A stretch of 64,000 nt of DNA from Blautia sp. GTDB taxonomy: Bacteria; Bacillota; Clostridia; Lachnospirales; Lachnospiraceae. How positions within the stretch are numbered: the first letter of the stretch is position 1; every line of letters starts with the position of its first letter. Location: positions 62,001 to 126,000 of the forward strand of contig JAFTPT010000053.1 in the NCBI GenBank assembly GCA_017463155.1, written 5' to 3'. Positions 1 to 7,920 of the stretch are shown here, piece by piece. Below the pieces are notes generated by a model. The model searched no databases. It had not been told where the DNA came from and saw nothing but the letters and a program-made list of their open reading frames with translations. The translations under genes and the position numbers were made by a program.

Positions 1-1
1 G

Positions 2-820
2 GATTATCTGGGATCCGTGATCGAGCATTACATCCAGAAAAGGCATCTTCTGTGGCTGTCGATCGGAAATGACACGGAGGACTTTTTCTGGAGGTGCCTG
101 AACGAGAACAAAGTCGATGAGAGACAGTCGATCATCTATCTGGAGTCTCTTCACTGGAAACGGCACGACCGGTTCATGTGCATGAAGATCGTGACGGACC
201 AGGAGGATTTCAACGTGATCTCCTCCAACGCGCTGCTCAGCCAGATCGAGACACAGGTACAGTCCGGCCAGGCCTTCTATTATGAAAACAGCATCTGCGT
301 GGTCGTGAATCTTTCGTATCACCATGAAACTTCCGCCCAGGTGGTGAGCAAGCTGGCCATCACCATGCGGGAAGGCCTTCTGAAGATCGGCGTCAGTTCC
401 GAGATCAATGATTTTCTTCTGATCCCGCAGGCCTATAAGCAGGCGAGCATCGCGCTGGATTTCGGGCGGAACAGTGCCAACATGAAATGGTACTATTATT
501 TCGGGGATTATATGCTGGAATACATGGTCGACTGTGCCAGCAAGGAACTCCCGATCAGCATGCTCTGCACGGAGGCCCTGGACAAGCTTCGCAAGTACGA
601 CGAGGAGAACAATGCCGAGCTGTTCAGGACGCTGGAGACCTTCCTCCGGCTTGAAAAAAACGTTCTCCGCACTTCGAAGGAACTGTTTATTCACAGAAGC
701 ACTCTTTCGTATCGCCTTGAAAGGATTCAAAAGGTGATCAATATGAATCTGGATGATCCGATCGAGCGCCTGAAGCTTGAAATATCCTATTATATGATGC
801 GTGGTATTTCAAAACTCTGA
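2..820 (+). CDS. PucR/CdaR-type transcriptional regulator (5' end outside window)
   Basis: The frame is open to the left edge, so the start is probably outside the window; a GTG at 17 is the first internal candidate but has no ribosome binding site. The last 60 or so residues form a PucR/CdaR-type C-terminal helix-turn-helix: an LxxFLRxExN segment, then a LFIHRSTLSYRLERI helix, then a final amphipathic helix ending near ISYYMM. Upstream of it lies a mixed alpha/beta segment of the kind seen before the HTH in this family. Such proteins are usually activators of adjacent catabolic genes. The two URO-D-like genes start 175 bp downstream on the same strand, so they are the natural target, but that is inference from position. 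Confidence 0.8.
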   Translation, partial: DYLGSVIEHYIQKRHLLWLSIGNDTEDFFWRCLNENKVDERQSIIYLESLHWKRHDRFMCMKIVTDQEDFNVISSNALLSQIETQVQSGQAFYYENSICVVVNLSYHHETSAQVVSKLAITMREGLLKIGVSSEINDFLLIPQAYKQASIALDFGRNSANMKWYYYFGDYMLEYMVDCASKELPISMLCTEALDKLRKYDEENNAELFRTLETFLRLEKNVLRTSKELFIHRSTLSYRLERIQKVINMNLDDPIERLKLEISYYMMRGISKL

Positions 821-891
821 TATAGTCATTATTCCGTATCTTCCCCCGCAAAATGCAGGAAAGGCGGCTCGCATCGAGTGCATATTGCGGA

Positions 892-920
892 TTTACGAAA
901 GCAATCTGCTGGTATATAGT
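892..920 (+). promoter_or_regulatory. Candidate sigma-A promoter for the URO-D-like pair
   Basis: TTTACG at 892-897 and TATAGT at 915-920 are separated by 17 bp, and lie 75 bp before the first URO-D-like start. The -35 box is weak, which would fit an activated promoter. The rest of the gap 821-994 holds no other clear signal. Confidence 0.5.
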
Positions 921-994
921 ATAAGTTAGATGCAGCCATTTTCGGATGGGCTTTTTACCGGAATGCTGACGATTTGTACTAGGGAGGAACGATG

Positions 995-2062
995 ATGAGT
1001 CAGAATTACGATGAACTGATCAAAGAAGAACTGAAGGTGGTAGGACAGTACAGTATGCCGGGAATTTACGGCGCCCCGGATAACATTCAGAACAAGTATA
1101 ATTATCCGATCACCCCAAAGGAGAATATGCTCCGGATGTTGAAGGGCGAGATGCCGCTCTGGGTTCCCAACCAGTCTATTGACAATAACGCGATCCAGCC
1201 ACTGGTCATGCCGGATGCGATGGCAAGAAATTTCGGCGGTGTCGACTGGTTCGGTATTCAGTGGACCTACGAGCCTCTCTCCAAAGCCGCGATGGTCACC
1301 CCGGGGACCCGTGCCCTGTCGGATATCGAAAACTGGAAAGAAGAGATCAAATGGCCGGATCTCTCCGCGATCGACTGGAAGAAGGATTACGAGGATAATT
1401 ACAAGCACCGCATCTCTCCGGACCGCTTCAGCTATTTTGTTATCGTAAACGGCCTTTTTGAGAGAACCGCGGATCTTACCAGCTTTGAGGATGCCTTCTG
1501 TGCGCTGCTGGAGTGCCCAGATGAGCTGAATGAATTCTATGATAAGCTGACGGACTGGCATATCGAGCTGATCAAGATCGCACATGACGTCTATCACAGC
1601 GATATGATCCTGTTCCACGATGATATGGGAACAGAGAGAAGCACGTTCTTCTCCCTGGATCTCTTCCGTGAACTGTTCATGCCGCATTACAAGAGGATCA
1701 CCAAGGCGACCCATGATCTGGGCATGTATATCTGCATGCATTCCTGCGGAAATATCGGAACACTGATCCCGCAGATCATTGAATGCGGATTTGATGCATG
1801 GGAAGGTCAGGACCGCGCAAATGATAAGAAAGCAATCATGGAGGAGTACGGAAAAGATCTTGCGCAGTGTACTCTTTACATTATTCCGCCGACCATGAGC
1901 GACGAGGATGCCGTAGCGGATATCCACAAACGGGTGGATGACCTGGCTATGACCGGACGTTTTGCATGCCGGCTGACGGACCAGAAACCGAACCGGGCTG
2001 TCAATCTTGCCGAGGAGCTTTATCGCTACAGCCGGATCAAGTACCTTGAACTCGCTAAGTAA
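995..2062 (+). CDS. Uroporphyrinogen decarboxylase-family protein (methyltransferase-like)
   Basis: A 355-residue URO-D-fold protein. Family members are either heme-pathway decarboxylases or corrinoid-dependent methyltransferases (MtaA/MtbA/CmuA types). Visible features are HDDMGTERSTFFS around residue 209, whose equivalent is shared with the next gene, and an H-S-C-G motif near residue 249, which resembles the His-x-Cys zinc ligands of MtaA-like methyltransferases. No other heme genes are nearby, so a heme role is unlikely; a role in methyl transfer or demethylation is inferred. ATG codons occur at 992 and 995; the GGGAGG at 982-987 is better spaced (7 nt) for 995. The next gene starts 13 bp downstream. 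The substrate is unknown. Confidence 0.8.
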   Translation: MSQNYDELIKEELKVVGQYSMPGIYGAPDNIQNKYNYPITPKENMLRMLKGEMPLWVPNQSIDNNAIQPLVMPDAMARNFGGVDWFGIQWTYEPLSKAAMVTPGTRALSDIENWKEEIKWPDLSAIDWKKDYEDNYKHRISPDRFSYFVIVNGLFERTADLTSFEDAFCALLECPDELNEFYDKLTDWHIELIKIAHDVYHSDMILFHDDMGTERSTFFSLDLFRELFMPHYKRITKATHDLGMYICMHSCGNIGTLIPQIIECGFDAWEGQDRANDKKAIMEEYGKDLAQCTLYIIPPTMSDEDAVADIHKRVDDLAMTGRFACRLTDQKPNRAVNLAEELYRYSRIKYLELAK

Positions 2063-2075
2063 AGGAGGAATAAAG

Positions 2076-3080
2076 ATGCTTACCAAAAGAGAAAACCTGA
2101 TCGAAACTATGAAAAAGGATGGACATCCGGATCGGTTTGTCAACCAGTACGAGGCTTTTAATATTCTCGTGGGTTCTCCGTTCGGAAACCGCAACCCGAA
2201 CCCCAAATATGGCGAGCACAATGTTGTCAACGCCTGGGGCGTGACCAAATCCTATCCGATCGGTACACCTGGCCCGTTCCCGGTACATACACCGGACAAG
2301 ATCGTCATCAAGGATATCGAAGAATGGAAGAAATATGTCAATGTTCCCCGCGTCGTTTATGATGCCGAGGAATGGGAGCCGTTCATCGCGAGGGCGGAAG
2401 CGGTCGATCGTAAAGAGCAGTTCCTCCTGCCGTTCTGGGCTCCGGGTGTTTTTGAACAGTGCCATTACCTGATGGAGATCCAGAACTGCCTGATCGCGTT
2501 CTATGAGTATCCGGATGAGATGCATGAGCTGATCGACTGTATCACCCAGTTCGAGCTGGACTATGCGGCCGAGGTCTGCAAATACATCAAGCCGGATGGC
2601 ATTTTCCATCATGATGACTGGGGTACCCAGATCAGTACCTTCCTGTCACCGGAGATGTTCCGCGAGTTCATCAAGCCGGCCTACATGAAGATCTACGGCT
2701 ACTACAAAGAGCATGGCGCAAAGCTGATCGTCCATCATTCCGATTCCTATGCCGCGACGCTGGTCGACGACATGATCGACATGGGTATTGACGTCTGGCA
2801 GGGTGTCATGAACACCAACAACATCCCGGAACTGATCAGCAAGTATGCAGGAAAGATCACCTTCATGGGCGGCATCGATTCCGCATCCGTCGACTACGAA
2901 GGCTGGACCCAGGAGGTCGTCCACAAGGAAGTATTCCGTGCCTGCAAGGAGTGCGGCAAGCATTCCTTCATCCCGAACGCTTCACAGGGACTTCCGATGA
3001 GTACCTTCCCGGGTGTGTACGATGCACTTACCGCGGAGATCGAAAACGCGAACAAGGAGATCTTCCCGACGCTCGACTGA
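2076..3080 (+). CDS. Uroporphyrinogen decarboxylase-family protein, second paralogue
   Basis: A 334-residue URO-D-fold protein. Start at ATG 2076 is chosen because AAAGGAGG sits at 2061-2068; the frame is open further upstream but there it overlaps the previous gene. It shares with its neighbour the HHDDWGTQISTFLSPEMF block and the following helix, so the two are paralogues. The position equivalent to the neighbour's H-S-C-G reads H-H-S-D-S: the zinc-type cysteine is missing. This suggests that the two proteins have different roles or work as a pair, for instance one catalytic and one accessory, or two different metal sites. The gene is followed by a strong terminator, closing a two-gene operon. 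Confidence 0.8.
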   Translation: MLTKRENLIETMKKDGHPDRFVNQYEAFNILVGSPFGNRNPNPKYGEHNVVNAWGVTKSYPIGTPGPFPVHTPDKIVIKDIEEWKKYVNVPRVVYDAEEWEPFIARAEAVDRKEQFLLPFWAPGVFEQCHYLMEIQNCLIAFYEYPDEMHELIDCITQFELDYAAEVCKYIKPDGIFHHDDWGTQISTFLSPEMFREFIKPAYMKIYGYYKEHGAKLIVHHSDSYAATLVDDMIDMGIDVWQGVMNTNNIPELISKYAGKITFMGGIDSASVDYEGWTQEVVHKEVFRACKECGKHSFIPNASQGLPMSTFPGVYDALTAEIENANKEIFPTLD

Positions 3081-3106
3081 TCACCGGAAAAACCAATCAG
3101 ACCATT

Positions 3107-3140
3107 CAAAAAGGATCCGCCAAGGTGCGGATCCTTTTTT
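3107..3140. terminator. Bidirectional intrinsic terminator
   Basis: AAAAAGGATCCGC pairs perfectly with GCGGATCCTTTTT around a 6-nt loop, with A and T runs on the two flanks. It lies between the convergent URO-D-like operon and the serine hydrolase gene and can serve both strands. Confidence 0.9.
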
Positions 3141-3151
3141 GAACCGTTTTA

Positions 3152-4735
3152 CTATTTGTTCAGATAGTCGTATACGACTTTGGAGATCTTTTTGATGTAG
3201 GAGGCTCCGCTTCCGCAGGTGGAAAAGACCGCGATGACATAGGTCGTCTTTTTGCCGTAGACGATCGCCATGTCATGCTGTACGGAGCTGGTCTCGCCGG
3301 TCTTGTTGGCTACCTTGATCCCGGACGGAACGCCGGCGGGGATCTTGCTGCGGCGCGTCTGGTGCAGCAGGGTGTTCAGCATGATGTCGGAATACGTTTT
3401 GTTTACGCAGGTTCCGTTGTAGATCCGCTCCAGCAGGATCCCGGCATCCTTCGCGCTGACCTGGTTGCGGCCGAGACCGTCGTTCCGGGAGGAATAGGAG
3501 GAAGGATGGACGGAGGAGTGGCAGGCCGAACCGCTGTAGCCGCCCGCCTTCAGGTACTCATTCATGACCTGGCAGCCCTTTTTCCAGTTTCCGCCGCCAA
3601 GGGTGGTGAGTACCAGCGCGTTGAAGGCGTCGTTGCTGCTGACGGTGATGAGATTCCAGATCCTGTTTTTGATCGTATCGGTGAGCTTGATCTTTCCCTT
3701 GTTTACCTGATCATACACGCAGGCCATGCAGAAGGCCTTGATCGTGCTGGCGGCATACATGGATTTGTTATTTAAAAGAAGCGTGTCGCCGGTCTTCAGG
3801 TCCTTGACATAGACGGACCAGGAATTCGGATATCCGGAAGTCATGCTTGCGAGGGTGTTCTTAAGCGGCATCAGCCGCATTTCATTCTTCGCGCATTTCC
3901 GGCCGTTGTAATCCACGTAGGTTCCGTCAGGAACCTGTCTGCTCCTGGCAATGGTACCGTCGGACTGGAGATAATATCCGTCCTTCCAGCAGTCGGTGAG
4001 AACCTTTCCGGTGTTATCCGCATAGTATTTCTTTCCGGAGACGGTCACCCATCCTTCCCTGGAGAGAAGGCTGGCATTTTTACCGGCAAAAGCATACAAC
4101 CCCTGGAACACGCGGTCGTTGACCGTACAGTCAAGGGAGACGACCGAAGCCGCGGTGGAAATCCGGCCAAGATTGGAGAGACGGTACCAGCCACCGGCAA
4201 TCTTGAGCTTTGCGGCCTGTGCACTGTCCAGGTACCAGACTTTGGCCGGTGCCTTGATCTGTCCGTATTTTCCTATATAAAAGAAGCCTTTAAAATTGGT
4301 GCTGCCGTATTTGGTGTTCAGTTTGCGGAAGCCCTGCTCCCCGGTAAAAAAACGGCCCGATCCGGAAAAGTTGTAATAGTAGCCGTTGAAGGTATGAACC
4401 GCCGTTTTGACATGATCGAAATGGTACACGGCCTTTTTGGTCGCAAGCTTTCCGTTCTTGTCGAACATGTAACAGCCGGTGTACAGTTTCCCGCGTGTCG
4501 GGATCTTCAGATAGTGAACGCCGGTCAGGGCCTTGCCGCTCGAAGAACGCAGATACCAGGAAGAATTCTTTCTCAGCAGGTAGGAGCCGCTCCCGTCATT
4601 GAGCAGGAGATGCGTCGCGTCGTTCTTCACCGCGGCGGAAGCCGGCCGGTAAAAAAACACTCCCGACAGGAGAAGAAGTACAGCGAGGAGCAATGCCTTG
4701 GCCGGAAGGGACCGAAGCCGTTTTTCTTTTGTCAT
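3152..4735 (-). CDS. Secreted cell-wall-binding serine hydrolase (class A beta-lactamase/PBP-like fold)
   Basis: A 527-residue exported protein. Residues 1-35 form a signal peptide (basic start, hydrophobic core, cleavage near PASAA). Residues 40-290 carry degenerate aromatic repeats of the glucan/choline-binding type (KxxYYxxxxGKxxT units), expected to bind the cell envelope. Residues 295-525 form a serine hydrolase domain with the three classic motifs: S330-T-I-K333, S366-S-N368 and K478-T-G480. The omega-loop glutamate of true class A beta-lactamases is not evident, so this is more likely a wall-remodelling or sensing hydrolase than a resistance enzyme. The gene is monocistronic and converges on the URO-D-like operon across a shared terminator. 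Confidence 0.85.
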   Translation of the reverse strand: MTKEKRLRSLPAKALLLAVLLLLSGVFFYRPASAAVKNDATHLLLNDGSGSYLLRKNSSWYLRSSSGKALTGVHYLKIPTRGKLYTGCYMFDKNGKLATKKAVYHFDHVKTAVHTFNGYYYNFSGSGRFFTGEQGFRKLNTKYGSTNFKGFFYIGKYGQIKAPAKVWYLDSAQAAKLKIAGGWYRLSNLGRISTAASVVSLDCTVNDRVFQGLYAFAGKNASLLSREGWVTVSGKKYYADNTGKVLTDCWKDGYYLQSDGTIARSRQVPDGTYVDYNGRKCAKNEMRLMPLKNTLASMTSGYPNSWSVYVKDLKTGDTLLLNNKSMYAASTIKAFCMACVYDQVNKGKIKLTDTIKNRIWNLITVSSNDAFNALVLTTLGGGNWKKGCQVMNEYLKAGGYSGSACHSSVHPSSYSSRNDGLGRNQVSAKDAGILLERIYNGTCVNKTYSDIMLNTLLHQTRRSKIPAGVPSGIKVANKTGETSSVQHDMAIVYGKKTTYVIAVFSTCGSGASYIKKISKVVYDYLNK

Positions 4736-4855
4736 GACAGCCTTCCTTTCTGTATAGATACTTGCGAAGTCAAGAAAAATGATTTATCCTAATGATACAT
4801 CCTGCGGCAGAATGGCGCAAGAAAAAGTGTGATGGTTGTGTGACGGAAGCCCTGT

Positions 4856-4861
4856 TATGAT
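4856..4861 (+). promoter_or_regulatory. Candidate -10 box upstream of the GNAT gene
   Basis: TATGAT lies 64 bp before the acetyltransferase start in the divergent gap 4736-4924. No -35 box at 17 bp spacing is convincing; a TTGTGT at 4836-4841 is too close (14 bp). The gap must also hold the promoter for the minus-strand hydrolase, which I cannot place. Confidence 0.3.
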
Positions 4862-4924
4862 AGGCACGTCAGATGACAGGACCGGCCGCGGGATGACCGC
4901 AATGACCCAAAGGAGGATGACAAA

Positions 4925-5392
4925 ATGATCAGACGAGCGACGGCGCAGGATGTGGACGATGTTCTGAAACTACTGGTACAGGTGGATATGGTCCACCACA
5001 ACGGAAGACCGGATCTTTTCAAGGGGCCGGCGACCAAATACACAAAAGAGGAACTGCTCCGGATCTTTACGGATGACAGCCGCCCCGTATTTGTGCTGGT
5101 CGGCGAGGACGGACATGTGAGGGGCCATGCCTTCTGCGAACACAGACAATTCGTGGATGATCATGTGCTGACAGACATACGGACACTTTATATCGACGAT
5201 ATCTGCGTGGACGAAGCATGCCGGGGACAGCATATAGGAAGCAGGCTGTATGAACATGTGCTGGCTTATGCAAGAGAGGCCGGATGCTACAATGTGACGC
5301 TGAACGTCTGGAGCTTGAACGAAGGCGCCATGAAATTCTACGAGAACTGCGGTATGAAGCCCCAGAAGGTCGGAATGGAGACGATCCTCTGA
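4925..5392 (+). CDS. GNAT-family N-acetyltransferase
   Basis: A 155-residue protein spanning one GNAT domain. The acetyl-CoA-binding motif A is visible as DDICVDEACRGQHIGSRLYE near residues 95-115 (the R/Q-x-x-G-x-G/A loop), followed by the typical ALNVWSLNEGAMKFYENCGM-like C-terminal segment, here beginning VTLNVWSLNEGA, where the N and Y residues contact the cofactor in this family. ATG 4925 follows AAGGAGG at 4910-4916. The acceptor (small molecule or protein N-terminus) cannot be told. It is a single gene with divergent and tandem neighbours that give no hint of its substrate. Confidence 0.85.
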   Translation: MIRRATAQDVDDVLKLLVQVDMVHHNGRPDLFKGPATKYTKEELLRIFTDDSRPVFVLVGEDGHVRGHAFCEHRQFVDDHVLTDIRTLYIDDICVDEACRGQHIGSRLYEHVLAYAREAGCYNVTLNVWSLNEGAMKFYENCGMKPQKVGMETIL

Positions 5393-5426
5393 CAATTTTT
5401 ACATGATACAGGTAAAAAACGACGGC

Positions 5427-5448
5427 TTTGTTGGACATTTGTTGGACA
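5427..5448 (+). repeat. Tandem 11-bp repeat in promoter region
   Basis: TTTGTTGGACA is repeated twice head to tail, one helical turn apart, directly upstream of a TATAAT box (5457-5462) for the SH3-domain protein. The spacing places both copies over the -35 region, so they may be an activator site. The -35 hexamer is not resolved (a TTGGAC at 5431 would give a 20-bp spacer). Confidence 0.45.
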
Positions 5449-5528
5449 TGCTGTTGTATAATAAATAAGGATAACTTTTGCACCCTGTCCGAAGACAGAG
5501 GTGGATCATAAAAAGGAGGAATTTTAAA

Positions 5529-6749
5529 ATGAAGAAGAAAGCTTTACTTGCATTGATCGCAGGAACCGTATGCCTGACCGCGATCCCCACGGTGGCAGAG
5601 GAAGCAGCGGATACAGCTGTCGTAGAGGAAATCACCGACGAGGCGGCCGAAGAGGAGGAAGAACCGGTTCCCCAGACATTTACGACAGAGGACGAGGTCC
5701 TTTCGATCACCGTACCGGATGAGGACTGGAAAGAGGTTTCCGACCCGGAACACTGGTTTGCGATCACGGACGGCGATGACCTGATCACGATCGAGCATCT
5801 CAGGAACGGTGAGAGCCTTCCGGCCACGGCGGTAGCCGATGAGGATTTCGCGGCCATGTATGTCGGATATGTATCCACCCGGAATGAGGTCTTTGTCGTC
5901 AAGGGTTCCGCTGTTGAGCAGGAGAACCTGGAGCAGCTCATGAACATCATCGCGACGGTCCGTATCCTGCAGCTTGACACCAAGACGGCTGTGGAGGAGG
6001 AAAAGCCGGAGAGCACCTTCGCCATCACAGCGGTCGACAAGGATTTCACCGTTACGGCATCTTCCCTGAATGTGCGGCTCGGTTATTCGGCGGATACCAA
6101 GATCATCGGAACCCTTTCCAAGGGCGATACGATCCACGTGATCGGCACGGTGACCAAGGACGGCAAGGATTACGGCTGGGCACAGGTGAAATACAATGAC
6201 GCCATCGCGTTTGTCTCTTCCGAATTCCTGACTGAGAAGAAGGCTTCCGACAAGAAGGAAGAAAAGAAAGAGGAAAAGAAGGAAGAGAAGAAGAAAGAAG
6301 AAAAGAAGCAGGAGAAGAAGGAAGAAAAGAAAGAAGAAAAGAAAGAGGAGAGCAAGTCCGATAAGAAAAAGATCACCGCAAAGCTCTATGACTACGATGG
6401 CAAGACCGTCGATGTATTCCGCTATGAAGGCGATGAGGACTACCAGGATGACAAGGGCCTGATCTACAAGAGAAGAGAAGGAACCGCACCTGTCTACATC
6501 GAGACGAAGAGCCAGAAGGAGTGGTCCGACAAAAAGGAATACTGGGACGAGGTAAAAGCAGTCGAAGCTGAGGAAGAAGCCGCCCGCAAGGCCGCCGAGG
6601 AAGAAGCTGCCCGCAAGGCCGCCGAGGAAGCAGCTGCCAGGAAAGCCGCCGAGGAAGAAGCCGCTCGTAAGGCCGCTGAGGAAGAAGCCGCCCGCAAGGC
6701 TGCCGAGGAAGCTGCAAGCCAGGCCGCGGAAGAATCTGAAGAAGGCTGA
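5529..6749 (+). CDS. Secreted SH3-domain protein with Lys/Glu and Ala/Glu/Arg coiled-coil repeats
   Basis: A 406-residue exported protein. ATG 5529 is taken because AAAGGAGG stands at 5511-5518. Residues 1-23 are a signal peptide ending before EEAADTAV. Residues 50-160 are an acidic uncharacterised region. Residues 175-235 form a bacterial SH3 domain (SSLNVRLGYSADTKIIGTL then YGWAQVKYNDAIAFVSSEFL), a fold that often binds peptidoglycan. Residues 240-278 are a lysine/glutamate-rich linker made of EEKK units, and the C-terminus (about 348-402) consists of six EEEAARKAA units predicted to be helical. A short globular part sits between the two repeats. Function is unknown; an envelope-associated structural or sensory role is inferred. 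Confidence 0.8.
   Translation: MKKKALLALIAGTVCLTAIPTVAEEAADTAVVEEITDEAAEEEEEPVPQTFTTEDEVLSITVPDEDWKEVSDPEHWFAITDGDDLITIEHLRNGESLPATAVADEDFAAMYVGYVSTRNEVFVVKGSAVEQENLEQLMNIIATVRILQLDTKTAVEEEKPESTFAITAVDKDFTVTASSLNVRLGYSADTKIIGTLSKGDTIHVIGTVTKDGKDYGWAQVKYNDAIAFVSSEFLTEKKASDKKEEKKEEKKEEKKKEEKKQEKKEEKKEEKKEESKSDKKKITAKLYDYDGKTVDVFRYEGDEDYQDDKGLIYKRREGTAPVYIETKSQKEWSDKKEYWDEVKAVEAEEEAARKAAEEEAARKAAEEAAARKAAEEEAARKAAEEEAARKAAEEAASQAAEESEEG
6570..6731 (+). repeat. Six 27-bp coding repeats (EEEAARKAA units)
   Basis: Units start at 6570, 6597, 6624, 6651, 6678 and 6705, each beginning GAGGAAGAAGC or a close variant, encoding nine residues. Copies differ at synonymous positions and at a few codons (the third unit has A for E). 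Such a tract can change copy number between strains. Confidence 0.9.
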
Positions 6750-6780
6750 ATAAACATGATCAGCTGCGGCTGAGATAAAT

Positions 6781-6829
6781 AAAAAAGGAAAACATTTTTT
6801 TGAAGAAAAAAAGTGTTTTCCTTTTTTTT
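6781..6829 (+). terminator. Intrinsic terminator after the SH3-domain gene
   Basis: AAAAAAGGAAAACA (6781-6794) pairs with TGTTTTCCTTTTTT (6814-6827), extended by an inner T7/A7 pairing across a GAAG loop. The symmetry allows function on both strands. Confidence 0.85.
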
Positions 6830-6891
6830 GTAGAATATGTCAGATAGAAGAGACTTTTTGGGACTGCGATCGTAGAGAAAGGGGCCGGATC

Positions 6892-7902
6892 TTGAACATA
6901 CGGGAAAAGATGGAAGAGATGGAGCAGCAGCTGCTGAGCCCTTACGCAATGCTCAGCACCCGTTCGGCCGGGCGGGATTTCCCGGAGGAGGAATGCGATG
7001 TCCGTACGGTGTTCCAGCGGGACCGCGACAGGATCCTTCATTGTAAATCCTTCCGGAGGCTGGAGGACAAGACACAGGTATTCCTGGCTCCGCAGGGTGA
7101 CCATTACCGCAACCGTCTCACTCACACGTTGGAGGTATCCCAGATCGCCAGAACGATTGCGAAAGCCCTCCGGCTTAATGAAGACCTTGTGGAAGCCATC
7201 GCACTCGGGCACGACCTGGGACATACGCCTTTCGGACACGCCGGTGAAAGGGCCTTAAATCAGGTCCACGAGGGCGGCTTTGCCCACTACAGGCAGAGTG
7301 TGCGTGTGGTGGAGGTCCTCGAAAAGAACGGAAAAGGCCTGAACCTGACGCGGGAAGTCCGCGACGGGATCCTGAACCACAGGACATCCGGGAATCCTTC
7401 CACGCTGGAGGGACAGGTGGTACGTTTTTCCGACAAGATCGCCTATATTCACCATGACATGGACGATGCGCAGCGGGCCGGGATCATCTCGGAGGATGAC
7501 ATTCCCGTCACGATGCGGATGCTGCTGGGCTATACGACGAGGGAACGCCTCAACACCTTCGTCCACGACATCATTGAAAACAGCCTGGACAAAGATCACA
7601 TCGAGATGTCTCCCCTGATCCAGGAGGCCATGATGGACCTTCGCCAGATCATGTTCCGGAATGTCTACAACAACCCCGTAGCCAAGAAGGAAGAACGGAA
7701 GGCCATCAAGATGCTGACAGAGCTCTATGAGTATTACTGCAGCTACCCGGACGCCATGTCCCGGGAATACCGCGAACTGATCGCGGAAAGGGGAGAGAAA
7801 AAGGAGCAGGTCGTCTGTGACTACCTGTCCGGCATGACCGACCAGTATTCCATGGAGAAATTCCGGGAGATCTTCATCCCGGAGGGCTGGGGCGTTTATT
7901 GA
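6892..7902 (+). CDS. dgt: dGTPase-family HD-domain triphosphohydrolase
   Basis: A 336-residue deoxyguanosinetriphosphate triphosphohydrolase-like protein that would hydrolyse dNTPs to deoxynucleoside and triphosphate. The HD metal-binding signature is complete: H78 in LTHTLEV, H107-D108 in LGHDLGHTPFGHAGE, and a later aspartate in VRFSDKIAYI. Translation probably begins at the TTG at 6892 after a GAAAGG/GGGG-rich site, since conserved residues begin right after; an ATG at 6910 is the alternative. It leads the dgt-dnaG-rpoD-trmK-nif3 run, an order common in Clostridia, and ends 18 bp before dnaG. The length is typical of the short class. Confidence 0.93.
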   Translation: MNIREKMEEMEQQLLSPYAMLSTRSAGRDFPEEECDVRTVFQRDRDRILHCKSFRRLEDKTQVFLAPQGDHYRNRLTHTLEVSQIARTIAKALRLNEDLVEAIALGHDLGHTPFGHAGERALNQVHEGGFAHYRQSVRVVEVLEKNGKGLNLTREVRDGILNHRTSGNPSTLEGQVVRFSDKIAYIHHDMDDAQRAGIISEDDIPVTMRMLLGYTTRERLNTFVHDIIENSLDKDHIEMSPLIQEAMMDLRQIMFRNVYNNPVAKKEERKAIKMLTELYEYYCSYPDAMSREYRELIAERGEKKEQVVCDYLSGMTDQYSMEKFREIFIPEGWGVY

Positions 7903-7920
7903 AACAGAAGGAGGCGGCAC

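Noticed and set aside
926..2248. A 440-codon open frame on the minus strand over the URO-D-like genes
   Set aside because: It mirrors the codon structure of the real genes, lacks a ribosome binding site and encodes no recognisable fold.
6170..6376. Minus-strand frame encoding an F/S-rich, membrane-like peptide
   Set aside because: It is the complement of the GAA/AAG repeats of the K/E tract in the SH3-domain gene.
6570..6731. Regularly spaced 27-bp repeats as a possible CRISPR array
   Set aside because: There are no spacers between units; the repeats are in frame and encode EEEAARKAA.
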